Translations under genes and position numbers: made by a program
Part shown: in pieces, positions 35,460-44,121 of the stretch
Layout: every line of letters starts with the position of its first letter
Numbering within the stretch: position 1 is the first letter of the stretch
The notes under the pieces: generated by a model
Seen by the model: the letters and a program-made list of their open reading frames with translations, nothing else
Databases searched by the model: none
Told to the model about the DNA's origin: nothing
Assembly: GCF_042657065.1 (NCBI RefSeq)
Contig: NZ_JBHSNF010000005.1
Location: 62,001 to 126,000 of the forward strand
Source: Rhodanobacter ginsengisoli
GTDB taxonomy: Bacteria; Pseudomonadota; Gammaproteobacteria; Xanthomonadales; Rhodanobacteraceae
Direction of reading: 5' to 3'
DNA length: 64,000 bases

Positions 35460-36524
35460 TCAACGGGCGGCGGCGATTGCGCGGTGGTCCATCACCCGGC
35501 GCCACAGCGGCGGCAGCAGCGCCAGCACGAACATGGTCGCGTAGCCGGCTGGCAGCTGGGGGCTGTCCTCGTGGTGGAGCAGCGCCTGATAGCGCCGGCG
35601 TGCCTGGGCATGATGGTCGGAGTGGCGCTGCAGGTTGAACAGCAGCCAGTTGGTATAGCGCTGCGGCGCATTCCACGAATGATGATGAGTCACCCGCTCA
35701 TACCGTCCGGGTGAGATCTCGCGTCGCGTCAGACCATAGTGTTCGACGTAGTTGATAACCTCCAGGGTGGCCGCGGCGATCACGCCCTGGGCGATGAAGA
35801 ACAGCAGGCCACGCGGGCCGAATGCCAGCCCGAACGCGGCGAGCAAGGTCAGCCAGAGCAGGTACCAGGCGACCATTTCGTTGCGCCACGACCACGCCGA
35901 GCGGCCGCGACCGCGCAGGCGCTGCGCTTCCAGCCGCCAGGCGTTGCGCACATTGCGCCACAGCGCGCGCGGCACGAACGCATAGACCGACTCGCCCAGT
36001 CGCGCCGAGGAGGAGTCGTGCGGTGTGGCCACATGCACGTGATGGCCGCGGACATGTTCGACCTTGAAACCCTGGTAGCCCACACTGGTCAGCAGGATGC
36101 CGCCGAGCAGCGGCTCCAGCCGGCCCGGCTTGTGGATCAGTTCATGCGCCGGATTGATCGCCAGCGTCCCGCCGATGACGCCGGTCGACAGCAGCCATCC
36201 CAGCATGCCGGCCACGCCCAGCGGCAGATGGGTGAACTGCCATGTGCACCAGACCAGCGTGGCCAGCCACAGCGGCAGCACCAGCATGGTCAGCACACGG
36301 AAGAAATGCCGGCTTTCGAGCTGCGCGGCCTGCGCCGGCGTCTCCCAGTTGCGTCGCTCGTCGCCGCAGACCGCATCGATGAAGGGCACCACGCCGAAGA
36401 TGAAGGCCAGTGGAAACCAGGCGGCCAGATCCAGCGGCACGCCCAGTTGTGCCAGCGAACGCGCACCCCACGGCAACAGGGCAGTGGAGAAGGCGAGCAG
36501 AAAGCCGGTATCGCGCAGGCGCAT
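35460..36524 (-). CDS. alkB: AlkB-type membrane alkane 1-monooxygenase / fatty-acid desaturase-like
   Basis: A 354-residue membrane non-heme diiron enzyme. The histidine boxes of AlkB are all present: NPAHELIHK, EHVRGHHVHVATPHD, NYVEHYGLTRRE and LQRHSDHHA, between about six hydrophobic helices. AlkB oxidises terminal methyl groups of alkanes or related chains using rubredoxin electrons; no rubredoxin or reductase gene is nearby. The substrate is not certain. It converges on mnmE with 19 bp between stops. Confidence 0.85.
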   Translation of the reverse strand: MRLRDTGFLLAFSTALLPWGARSLAQLGVPLDLAAWFPLAFIFGVVPFIDAVCGDERRNWETPAQAAQLESRHFFRVLTMLVLPLWLATLVWCTWQFTHLPLGVAGMLGWLLSTGVIGGTLAINPAHELIHKPGRLEPLLGGILLTSVGYQGFKVEHVRGHHVHVATPHDSSSARLGESVYAFVPRALWRNVRNAWRLEAQRLRGRGRSAWSWRNEMVAWYLLWLTLLAAFGLAFGPRGLLFFIAQGVIAAATLEVINYVEHYGLTRREISPGRYERVTHHHSWNAPQRYTNWLLFNLQRHSDHHAQARRRYQALLHHEDSPQLPAGYATMFVLALLPPLWRRVMDHRAIAAAR

Positions 36525-36567
36525 GTCGCCGATTCTAGCGCCAGGTTCCGGCCGAACGGGAGCCGGC

Positions 36568-37467
36568 TCAGGTGGTCTGCCAGCTCAGCCAGTTGTCGAG
36601 CTCGGTCAGGCCCGGCATACCGGCCTGCGCCCCCAGCTTGCCGACCGAGAGCGCGGCAGCGGCGCAGGCCTTGCGCACGGCTGTCGGCAGGCCTTCGTGC
36701 AGGAACACCGCCAACGCCGCGTTGAACGTATCGCCGGCGCCGGTGCTGTCGACCACCTCGACCTTGAAGCCGTCTTGATGCAGCGGCTCGCCCTCCCCTT
36801 CGTGATACCAGGCCCCTTCGGCGCCGCGGGTGAGCACGACCGGACACGGCGCGCGGAGCATCAGCTGGCGGAAGTCCTCGTCGGGATCGGCACCGAGCAG
36901 TATCGCCAACTCGTGCTGATTCGGGGTGACGTAGCGGGCCAGGCGCAGCCACTCGGTCGGCAGCTGTTGCGCCGGTGCCGGGTTCAGGATGACCGGCACG
37001 TCGAGATGCCGGCCCAGCCACAGGGTGGCTTCCACGGTTTCCAGCGGAATTTCCATTTGCACCAGCACCACATCGGCGCGCTCGATCAGCCCGTGGGCCT
37101 GCTCGACCTGCGCCGGGGTGACGCGCGCGTTGGCGGCGGGCACCACGATGATCTGGTTTTCGCCGCCGGCGATGGTGATCGAGGCGGTGCCGCTGGCGCA
37201 GTCGTCCAAGTGCGCCGTGTGGGTGAGATCGATGCCTTCAGCGGCCAGTCCCTGGCGCAGCTGGCGGCCGAACGTGTCGATGCCGAGCGCGCCGACCAGC
37301 GCCACTTCGGCGCCCAGCCGCGCCGCGGCGACCGCCTGATTGGCACCCTTGCCCCCGGGCACGGTGAAGAAGCCTTCGCCGAGCAGGGTTTCACCGGAGT
37401 GCGGGAAACGCGATGCCTGGGTAACCAGGTCCATGTTGATGCTGCCGACCACCACGATGCGCGCCAT
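36568..37467 (-). CDS. rbsK: Ribokinase (PfkB family)
   Basis: A 299-residue sugar kinase, usual length for RbsK, phosphorylating ribose at O5. Motifs: VVGSINMDLV at the start, VPGGKGANQAVAAARLG (PfkB signature 1), NPAPAQQLP, PNQHELAILLG, and VDSTGAGDTFNAALAVFL (signature 2, with the catalytic Asp in GAGD). ATG 37467 gives the typical N-terminus. No ribose transporter or hydrolase lies next to it. Confidence 0.92.
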   Translation of the reverse strand: MARIVVVGSINMDLVTQASRFPHSGETLLGEGFFTVPGGKGANQAVAAARLGAEVALVGALGIDTFGRQLRQGLAAEGIDLTHTAHLDDCASGTASITIAGGENQIIVVPAANARVTPAQVEQAHGLIERADVVLVQMEIPLETVEATLWLGRHLDVPVILNPAPAQQLPTEWLRLARYVTPNQHELAILLGADPDEDFRQLMLRAPCPVVLTRGAEGAWYHEGEGEPLHQDGFKVEVVDSTGAGDTFNAALAVFLHEGLPTAVRKACAAAALSVGKLGAQAGMPGLTELDNWLSWQTT

Positions 37468-37784
37468 CGAGTTTCCGTTGGGCAAGGGAGCAGGAGAAGC
37501 AGCATACGCGATCACCTCCCGCACGGATCATCGGCGTGCCCTCGCGCTTGCTCTTCCCACCTCCGTCGGGCCGGCAGGACGCGAGGAGAACCCTTCCAGC
37601 CGGCGCTCCTGAAAACATCGCCGAGCCACCGGAGGCCCGAGAAGATCGACACCGGGAAGGGGCCGGCGGACGTCGAGGCGAATGGCGAAGTTGCCGCGCC
37701 GCAGGACCCGGTTTCAGTGCAACGGAAGGTTCAACGAAAAGGCCCGCCTGTTGGCGGGCAGGGATCAGGCAGAGACTGTCGGGT
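37468..37784. other. Gene-free stretch of 317 bp
   Basis: No convincing coding sequence. The rbsK promoter should lie in the left part. Near the right end is the terminator of the upstream leftward gene. Confidence 0.5.
37733..37759 (-). terminator. Rho-independent terminator of the hslVU/unknown-gene operon
   Basis: Stem GCCCGCC with a 4-base loop (37742-37748 with 37753-37759), followed on the minus strand by CTTTTCGTT. It lies 25 bases after the stop of the 37785-38396 gene. Confidence 0.75.
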
Positions 37785-38396
37785 TCAGGCGCGGCTGATG
37801 CCGGTATCGCCCTGCTCCAGCGCCGGCGCGGGGCCGCCCACCGCCAGCAGGGACTGGGCGTAGCTGTCCTCGATACTGACCGTGGACACCTCGTCCCAGC
37901 TGAAGAACGACACCTCGCGCATCCACTCCGCGTCGGGGCTGAGTTCCTGCATGTTGAAGCCGTCTTCCTCGACGCTGACCAGCCGGCCGATGTAGCAGAC
38001 TTCGGACTCGTCCTCGCTGTCCACGTGCACGCCGATCACCGGCGCCTGCGCGCCGGCGGCCTGGATCACTTCACGGATATTGTCCAGCGGGAAGCCGCGT
38101 GGCGGCCGCGGCAGGATGTGCTTCAGCGCCAGCGCCTTCTCGAAGAACGCATGGTGCTTGTCCGGCGCTTCCAGTTCGGAGATGTCGCGATGGCGCATCA
38201 CGTACATGCCATCGTAAGTGACCCCGTCGCCGACCACCCACAGCAGGAAGAACTCGCGCCCGACCCCACCCACGTATCCGCAGAAGCTGCCGTGTTCGAG
38301 ATCTTCGCGCCACAACCGCACCAGGCTCTGCTTCTGCTGCGCTTCGCGCAGCTGGGCGCGCTGGCCGGTATTCTTCAATTCGATAATGTTGCTCAC
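37785..38396 (-). CDS. Conserved-looking protein of unknown function downstream of hslU
   Basis: A 203-residue soluble protein with a GTG start (MSNIIELKNTGQR). No family is recognised with confidence. It contains an aromatic-rich beta segment (GREFFLLWVVGDGVTYDGMYVMRHRDI) and an acidic segment (VDSEDESEVCYIGRLVSVEEDGFNM), suggesting two small beta-barrel-like modules. It lies 36 bp after hslU on the same strand and ahead of a terminator, so it is probably the last gene of the hslVU transcript. A role near proteolysis is guesswork. Confidence 0.7.
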   Translation of the reverse strand: MSNIIELKNTGQRAQLREAQQKQSLVRLWREDLEHGSFCGYVGGVGREFFLLWVVGDGVTYDGMYVMRHRDISELEAPDKHHAFFEKALALKHILPRPPRGFPLDNIREVIQAAGAQAPVIGVHVDSEDESEVCYIGRLVSVEEDGFNMQELSPDAEWMREVSFFSWDEVSTVSIEDSYAQSLLAVGGPAPALEQGDTGISRA

Positions 38397-38432
38397 GGCG
38401 CGGATTTTAGCAGATCCGGAAGGGACGCTTGT

Positions 38433-39773
38433 TTAGAGGATGTAGCGGCTGAGGTCTTCGTTCAGAACCAGACTGCTGAGTGAGTTGTCCACCTGTTCGG
38501 CGTCGATACGGTAGTTTTCGCCGGATTTGTCTGCCGCCTCGTAGGAAATTTTCTCGAGCAGGCGTTCCATCACGGTATGCAGCCGGCGCGCGCCGATGTT
38601 TTCGGTACGCTCGTTCACCTGGAACGCCACCTCGGCCAGCCGGTCGATGCCGCTGTCGGTGAACTCCAGCCCGACACCCTCGGTGGCGAGCAGCGCGGTG
38701 TACTGCTTGGTCAGCGCATTGTGCGGCTCGCGCAGGATCCGCTTGAAGTCGTCCACGCTCAGTGCGGACAGCTCGACCCGGATCGGCAGGCGGCCCTGCA
38801 ATTCGGGAATCAGGTCGGAGGGCTTGGCGAGCGAGAACGCGCCGGAGGCGATGAACAGCATGTGGTCGGTCTTGATCGGCCCGTACTTGGTCGATACGGT
38901 GGAACCTTCCACCAGCGGCAGCAGGTCGCGCTGCACGCCTTCGCGGCTGACGCCGGCGTGGCCGTGGTCGCCGCGCTGGGCAACCTTGTCGATCTCGTCG
39001 AGAAACACGATGCCGTTCTGCTCGGCCGATTCCATCGCCTGCGCGCGCAGCTCGTCGTCGTTGAGCAGCTTGCCGGCCTCCTCGTCGATCAGCAGTGGCC
39101 GGGCCAGCTTGATCGCCAGCTTTCGCTGCTGCGTCTTGGCGCCACCCAGGTTCTGGAACATCTGGCGCAGCTGCGCACCCATTTCCTCCATGCCCGGCGG
39201 CGACATGATCTCCACGCCCATGTTCATCGCGAGATCGAGCTCGATCTCGCGCTCGTCCAGCGCACCCTCGCGCAACTGCTTGCGCAGTTTCTGGCGGGTG
39301 TCGCTGTCGATCGGTGTCGCTGCCGGCGCGTCGTGACTCCAGTCGGTGGCCGTCTGCCGGCGTGGCAGCAAGGCGTCGAGGATGCGGTCCTCGGCGCGAT
39401 CCTCGGCCTGCGTGCGCACGCGCTTGATCGCTTGTTCGCGGGTCAGCTTGTAGGCCACGTCGGCAAGGTCGCGGATGATCGATTCGACATCCTTGCCGAC
39501 GTAGCCGACCTCGGTGAACTTGGTTGCCTCCACCTTCACGAACGGCGCGTTGGCCAGGGTCGCCAGACGCCGCGCGATCTCGGTCTTGCCGACACCGGTG
39601 GGTCCGATCATCAGGATGTTCTTCGGTGTCACTTCCTCGCGCATGCCCGGTTCCAGCTGCATGCGACGCCAGCGGCTGCGCAGCGCCACCGCGACGGCAC
39701 GCTTGGCGTCGTGCTGGCCGATGATGTAGCGATCGAGTTCGTTGACGATTTCGCGGGGAGTGAGTTCGGACAT
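38433..39773 (-). CDS. hslU: HslU ATPase subunit of the HslVU protease
   Basis: A 446-residue AAA+ unfoldase. MSELTPREIVNELDRYIIGQ is the family start. Walker A is IGPTGVGKTEIARRLA, the pore loop GYVG is in FTEVGYVGKDVESIIRDL, Walker B is GIVFLDEIDK, and the C-terminal tail LSRYIL docks into HslV. The ATG at 39773 is chosen; the longer upstream frame is not family-like. It follows hslV by 94 bp and acts in cytosolic protein turnover. Confidence 0.97.
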   Translation of the reverse strand: MSELTPREIVNELDRYIIGQHDAKRAVAVALRSRWRRMQLEPGMREEVTPKNILMIGPTGVGKTEIARRLATLANAPFVKVEATKFTEVGYVGKDVESIIRDLADVAYKLTREQAIKRVRTQAEDRAEDRILDALLPRRQTATDWSHDAPAATPIDSDTRQKLRKQLREGALDEREIELDLAMNMGVEIMSPPGMEEMGAQLRQMFQNLGGAKTQQRKLAIKLARPLLIDEEAGKLLNDDELRAQAMESAEQNGIVFLDEIDKVAQRGDHGHAGVSREGVQRDLLPLVEGSTVSTKYGPIKTDHMLFIASGAFSLAKPSDLIPELQGRLPIRVELSALSVDDFKRILREPHNALTKQYTALLATEGVGLEFTDSGIDRLAEVAFQVNERTENIGARRLHTVMERLLEKISYEAADKSGENYRIDAEQVDNSLSSLVLNEDLSRYIL

Positions 39774-39867
39774 GGGCTTCGCCGGGAGCGGTATGGGGTT
39801 CTGGCTTGTCATCGCGGCGCGGACCGGAATGACCAGCGTCATCGAAGCGGACTTTCGCGGCTGGCGC

Positions 39868-40401
39868 TCAGAGTTCTTCGATCGACACGTTGTGATTGGT
39901 GTAGATGCAGATGTCGGCGGCAATCTTCAGTGCCTTCTCGACGATCGTGCGCGCGTCCAGTTCGGTGTTCTCGAGCAGTGCCAGTGCAGCCGACTGGGCA
40001 AACGGACCGCCGGAGCCGATCGCGAGCAGACCGTGCTCCGGTTCCAGCACGTCGCCGTTGCCGGAGATCAGCAGCGAGGAATCCTTGTCGGCCACGGCCA
40101 GCATCGCCTCCAGCTTGCCGAGGCGGCGATCGGTGCGCCATTCCTTGGCCATCTCGACCGCGGCGCGGGTGAGATTGGCGCTGTATTTCGTCAGCTTGTC
40201 CTCGAACAGCTCGAACAGCGTGAATGCATCGGCGGTGGCACCGGCGAATCCGGCAATCACGTCGCCCTTGCCGAGCCGGCGCACCTTGCAGGCGTTGGAC
40301 TTCATCACCGTGTTGCCCAAGGTGACCTGGCCGTCGCTGCCGATCACGACGCGACCTTCGCGGCGCACGCAGACGATGGTGGTGGCGTGAAACGATTCCA
40401 T
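39868..40401 (-). CDS. hslV: HslV peptidase subunit of the HslVU protease
   Basis: A 177-residue proteasome-like N-terminal nucleophile hydrolase. The sequence MESFHATTIVCVRR shows a short propeptide; the catalytic Thr is the first of TTIVCVRR. Then VVIGSDGQVTLGNTVMK and GFAGATADAFTLFELFE are family blocks, with C-terminal IYTNHNVSIEEL. The propeptide is longer than the single Met of E. coli HslV, as I recall for xanthomonads. It lies upstream of hslU and downstream of xerC. Confidence 0.96.
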   Translation of the reverse strand: MESFHATTIVCVRREGRVVIGSDGQVTLGNTVMKSNACKVRRLGKGDVIAGFAGATADAFTLFELFEDKLTKYSANLTRAAVEMAKEWRTDRRLGKLEAMLAVADKDSSLLISGNGDVLEPEHGLLAIGSGGPFAQSAALALLENTELDARTIVEKALKIAADICIYTNHNVSIEEL

Positions 40402-40483
40402 ACAAAGCTCCGAGGTTGAGCGAACTAGATGGGGATGGGGTGCGGAGGCTTCAATGCGGAACGGACCCGCCTGGCACGTTAGC

Positions 40484-40508
40484 CTCCTCTCCCCGAGGGG
40501 AGAGGGGG
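40484..40508. repeat. Short intergenic palindrome CCTCTCCCC/GGGGAGAGG
   Basis: A 9-bp inverted repeat (40486-40494 with 40497-40505) lies in the hslV-xerC spacer. This motif is common between genes in many GC-rich proteobacterial genomes, so it is probably a dispersed repeat, or possibly a hairpin ending the xerC message. Confidence 0.5.
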
Positions 40509-40540
40509 TTACGGTGCTTTTCGGCGTTGAGGCGCCTTGC

Positions 40541-41446
40541 TCAGGATTTGCGTTTCGCCCGCGGATGGGCCGCGTCATACACCTTGGCCAGGTGCTGGAA
40601 GTCGAGGTGGGTGTAGATCTGCGTGGTGGCGATGTCGGCGTGACCGAGCAGTTCCTGTACCGCGCGCAGGTCGCCGGAGGATTCCAGCATGTGACTGGCG
40701 AAGGTATGCCGCAGCAGATGCGGATGGATGTGCTTGGGGATGCCCTGCTGCAGCGCCAGGGTCTTCATGCGCAGCTGCACCGTGCGCGGGTTGATCGGCG
40801 CACCGCCGCGACCGCGGAAGACCGGGCTCTCCGGTGCCATGCCCTGCTCCGCGCCGAGCGCACGCAAGGCGCGGATGGCGTGGCGGCCGACCGGCACGAT
40901 GCGGGTCTTGCTGCCCTTGCCGAGCACGCGCACCTCACCCTCTTCCAGGTTCAGGTCGAGCCAGTGCAGGCCGACCAGCTCGGAAAGGCGCAGTCCGCTG
41001 GAATAGAACAGCTCCAGCATGGCCCGGTCGCGTACGGCCAGCTTGCCGCCGCTGTCGGTCTCGACCAACGCGGCGGCTTCGTCGACATCCAGCACCTGCG
41101 GCAGCTTGCGGCGGACTTTCGGGCCGCGGACGCCCAGCATCGGGTCGCCGCTCAACAGACCTTCGCGATTGAGCTGGCGAAACAGGCTGCGACACGATGA
41201 CAGCAGGCGCTGCAGGCTCTTCGGCGCCAGTCCGGCGCGGTGTTCGCCCGCAACGAAGGTACGCACCAGATTGGCATCCAGCGCTTCGAACGCGGGTAAT
41301 TGCTGCGCCTGCATGAAACGCAGCAACTTGGCCAGATCGCGGCGGTAGCCGGCGACGGTGTGCGGCGAGGCGTGGCGTTCGCCGGCAAGCTGGCCGAGCC
41401 AGTCCTCGACCTGGCGGGCAGGCGTCATGGCCGGCTCAGGAGACAT
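40541..41446 (-). CDS. xerC: Tyrosine recombinase XerC
   Basis: A 301-residue site-specific recombinase that, with XerD, resolves chromosome dimers at dif. The SAM-like N-terminal domain has SPHTVAGYRRDLAKLL. The catalytic domain has Arg in SSGLRLSELVGL, Lys in GKGSKTR, HPHLLRHTFASHML (His-x-x-Arg), LGHADIATTQIYTHLD with the second His and the nucleophile Tyr. The ATG at 41446 overlaps the end of the DUF484 gene by 11 bases; an ATG at 41428 is an alternative. Context lptM-dapF-DUF484-xerC is the conserved gammaproteobacterial order and favours XerC over XerD. Confidence 0.94.
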   Translation of the reverse strand: MSPEPAMTPARQVEDWLGQLAGERHASPHTVAGYRRDLAKLLRFMQAQQLPAFEALDANLVRTFVAGEHRAGLAPKSLQRLLSSCRSLFRQLNREGLLSGDPMLGVRGPKVRRKLPQVLDVDEAAALVETDSGGKLAVRDRAMLELFYSSGLRLSELVGLHWLDLNLEEGEVRVLGKGSKTRIVPVGRHAIRALRALGAEQGMAPESPVFRGRGGAPINPRTVQLRMKTLALQQGIPKHIHPHLLRHTFASHMLESSGDLRAVQELLGHADIATTQIYTHLDFQHLAKVYDAAHPRAKRKS

Positions 41447-42122
41447 CCCGCGAGCGTGCCAGCGCGGCCGTGATGGTGGCGGAGATCATCTTCAGGAACA
41501 GCGTGCCCATGCCTGGCTGGAAGCGGTCCGGGTCGGCACTGCCGATCGCCAGGATGCCGGAGTCGCCCAGCCGCATCATCGCCACCGAGTGGATCTGCGC
41601 GGCATCGGGGCCGAACAGGCGGGCCAGCTTTTCGGCAGACAGGCGGCCGGAAATCGGCTCGCCCTTGTGCAGGAATTCGGCAAATTCCGGCAGCGCCTCG
41701 GCGCCGCCGGGAATCTGCTGCAGCCAGTCGGCCCGCGGCAGTTGCGGTTCATCGCCGAACAGCAGCAGGCGGACCTGTTCGGTGTGGAAATCCGCACTGA
41801 GCTTGGCCACCACGCTGCGCGCGGTCACTTCCATCGTGTTCGCACGCAACAGCGCCACGGTCAGGCTGTGCACGCGCTCCATCAGCCGCTCGTTCTCGGC
41901 GGCGATCTCGATCAGCTCGGCCAGCTGCCGCTCCAGTTCCGCGTTCTTGTCGCGCAGGCTTTGCAGCTGATAGATCGCCAGCGAGGACACCGGGCCCTGC
42001 TCGCGCGGCATCGTCAGCCTGGCTGCCAGTTCGGGATATTCGCTGAGGAACTCCGGGTGGCGCTTCAGGTAGGCGGCGACCACGCGGGCCTGGGTGGCAT
42101 CGTCGAGCAGGGTTGCGGTCAT
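41436..42122 (-). CDS. DUF484 family protein
   Basis: A 228-residue cytosolic protein with a GAF-like fold. It starts YLKRHPEFLSEYPELAARLTMPREQGPVSSLAIYQ, a DUF484 hallmark, followed by a coiled helix (LQSLRDKNAELERQLAELIEIAAENERL) and a C-terminal sensor-like domain (LGDSGILAIGSADPDRFQPGMGTLFL). Function is unknown. It is almost always between dapF and xerC, as here. Confidence 0.93.
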   Translation of the reverse strand: MTATLLDDATQARVVAAYLKRHPEFLSEYPELAARLTMPREQGPVSSLAIYQLQSLRDKNAELERQLAELIEIAAENERLMERVHSLTVALLRANTMEVTARSVVAKLSADFHTEQVRLLLFGDEPQLPRADWLQQIPGGAEALPEFAEFLHKGEPISGRLSAEKLARLFGPDAAQIHSVAMMRLGDSGILAIGSADPDRFQPGMGTLFLKMISATITAALARSRDVS

Positions 42123-42215
42123 GCGCGGAAATCCTTGAACCGTTGCGGGGCGTACGGATGAACTTGCGTTACGGCTGGAGTGTGCGATGGACGCGGGCGC
42201 GCTTCAACCGTTGCG

Positions 42216-43064
42216 TCATGCATCGCCGGCGGGAACCGGCCATTCGCCCTCGAAGGCGAACGCGGCCGGACCGGTCATCCACAGCGCGTGGCCGGGGCCG
42301 GCCCAGTCGATCTGCAGCGCGCCGCCGGGCAGTTCCACCCTTACGCGGTCATCGACCTCGCCGCGCTGATGCAGCACCGCCATCGCGGCGCAGGCACCGG
42401 TGCCGCAGGCCAGGGTCCAGCCCGCACCGCGCTCGTGCACGCGCAGGCGCAGGTGGCTGCGATCGACCGGCAGCACGAAACCCGCGTTGGCCTGCCGGGC
42501 AAAGCGCGGGTGCGCGGACAGCAGCGGGCCGAGTCGTTGCAGCGCGGGACTGGCCAGGTCCCGCACCACGGTCACCGCATGCGGATTGCCCATCGACACC
42601 GCGCCGATCTCGAGTATGTCGTCGCCCACAGCGAGCGCGTAGCGATCCGCCGCCCATGCGGCCTCGAACGGAATCCGTGCCGGCTCGAAGATCGGCTCGC
42701 CCATGTCCACCGTGACCTCGTGGGCGTCCAGCAGGCGCACCGTCACCGGGCCGGACGGGCTCTCGATCCTCACGTTGTCGCCGATCGCCAGCTCGCCGGC
42801 GCGATGCAGCCATGCCGCCACGCAGCGCACGCCGTTGCCGCACTGGCCGGAAGGCGACCCATCGGCATTCCAGATACCGTAATAGAACGCACACGACGGA
42901 TCCCGGGCGGGTTCCACGCTGAGCAACTGGTCGAAGCCCACTCCCGTATGGCGATCGGCCAGCGCGCGGATCTGCGCAACGTCGAGTCGCAAAGCGCCAT
43001 GCCGACCATCCAGCACGACGAAGTCGTTGCCGAGGCCATGCATCTTGGAAAACCGCAGTTGCAT
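42216..43064 (-). CDS. dapF: Diaminopimelate epimerase
   Basis: A 282-residue PLP-independent racemase converting LL- to meso-diaminopimelate for lysine and peptidoglycan. The start MQLRFSKMHGLGNDFVVLDG, the first catalytic Cys in GQCGNGVRCVA and the second in ACGTGACAAM are all present, with MGNPHAV between. It lies 11 bp after lptM and 93 bp before the DUF484 gene. Confidence 0.97.
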   Translation of the reverse strand: MQLRFSKMHGLGNDFVVLDGRHGALRLDVAQIRALADRHTGVGFDQLLSVEPARDPSCAFYYGIWNADGSPSGQCGNGVRCVAAWLHRAGELAIGDNVRIESPSGPVTVRLLDAHEVTVDMGEPIFEPARIPFEAAWAADRYALAVGDDILEIGAVSMGNPHAVTVVRDLASPALQRLGPLLSAHPRFARQANAGFVLPVDRSHLRLRVHERGAGWTLACGTGACAAMAVLHQRGEVDDRVRVELPGGALQIDWAGPGHALWMTGPAAFAFEGEWPVPAGDA

Positions 43065-43075
43065 GGTGGCGCTGC

Positions 43076-43255
43076 TCAGGGTTGCTGGAGCGCCGGCATC
43101 GCGCTGCTGCTGGCAGAAGACGGCAGCACCGGTGCCGGTGCGCTGCTGGCGGGGACCGGCCGGGTCGGCGGCAGCACCAGCGGCCCCTTGTTGCCGCAGC
43201 CGGCAAGCATCGCAACGATGAGGGAAAACGGCAGTAGCAGGAGGAATCGATGCAT
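43076..43255 (-). CDS. lptM: LptM (YifL)-type small lipoprotein
   Basis: A 59-residue lipoprotein. The signal peptide MHRFLLLLPFSLIVAMLAGC ends in the lipobox LAGC, followed by the family motif GNKGPLVLPP and a Pro/Ser/Ala-rich tail. LptM helps assemble the LPS translocon LptDE in the outer membrane of E. coli. It is just upstream of dapF, the conserved position. GAGGAA lies upstream of the expected start, and a -10-like TATACT (minus strand, 43284-43279) is suitably placed. Confidence 0.88.
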   Translation of the reverse strand: MHRFLLLLPFSLIVAMLAGCGNKGPLVLPPTRPVPASSAPAPVLPSSASSSAMPALQQP

Positions 43256-43361
43256 GAGGGTTTCCTGAAGACGGTCGCAGTATAACGATGCCGCCACGGC
43301 GTCGTGCCGGCGACCGCTATGATGGGTGCACGGAGCGCGCTTCGCCGCGACGAGGAACCCC

Positions 43362-44054
43362 ATGATGGACTGGAGCGCGCTGTTGCGCATGCCGATGACC
43401 GTGCTGCTGGTACTGGCGGCCGTCTTCGCGCTGATCACTCTGGCCCAGCTGGTCGTGTTGCGCCGGCACCTGCATGGGCGCCGCCGGCTCGCCGCCAGCT
43501 GGCGCGCCCTGTTGTGCCTGCTCTGCTTCGCTCTGACCCTGCTGCTGGGCGGCACCGGCGCCGCGTTGCGCGGCTACCGGCTGCTGGGCGAAGAGGCGCC
43601 GATCGTCGACATCGATGCGCGCATCCTGTCGCCGCAGCGCTGGGCGCTCACGCTCAGCTGGCCGGATGGCAGCACCCGCCAGGTCCAGCTGGCCGGTGAC
43701 GACTGGCGTATCGAGGCGATCGTGCTGAAATGGAAACTGCCCGCCCTGCTGGCCGGCGTGCCACCGCTCTACCGTCTCGACCGGCTGTCCGGCCGCTACG
43801 ACGATCCGGTCCAGGAAACCAGCGCGCCACGCACGGTGATCAGCTTCGGCGAAGCCGGATCGTTCGATCTGCTCAGGCTCGGCAAGAAGTATCCGCAATG
43901 GTTCCCCGAGATCGACACCGTGTACGGCAGCGGTGCGTTCCTGCCCCTGGTCGACCAGGGCCACTACTCGGTGAGCCTGATGCGCACCGGGGCACTGGTG
44001 GCACGGCCGGACGAGGCCACCGAACAGAGAATCAGCCACCCGCTCGGCGGTTAG
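43362..44054 (+). CDS. Conserved membrane protein with two N-terminal helices
   Basis: A 230-residue protein. Helices at about residues 10-30 (PMTVLLVLAAVFALITLAQLVVL) and 45-65 (ALLCLLCFALTLLLGG) are followed by a soluble, probably periplasmic, domain with LSWPDGSTRQVQLAGDDWRIEAIVLKW and ends near an ISFGEAGSFDLLRLGKKYPQW segment. Similar genes in xanthomonads have been labelled efflux-related without evidence; I assign no function. GAGGAA precedes the ATG and a TATGAT box lies at 43318-43323. Confidence 0.75.
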   Translation: MMDWSALLRMPMTVLLVLAAVFALITLAQLVVLRRHLHGRRRLAASWRALLCLLCFALTLLLGGTGAALRGYRLLGEEAPIVDIDARILSPQRWALTLSWPDGSTRQVQLAGDDWRIEAIVLKWKLPALLAGVPPLYRLDRLSGRYDDPVQETSAPRTVISFGEAGSFDLLRLGKKYPQWFPEIDTVYGSGAFLPLVDQGHYSVSLMRTGALVARPDEATEQRISHPLGG

Positions 44055-44121
44055 TGAGTTCGCGTCGGGCGGCTGCCGTGCTCGCCTCGACCGGGCCGAT
44101 CGTGAAGGCCCTTCCCGCCGT

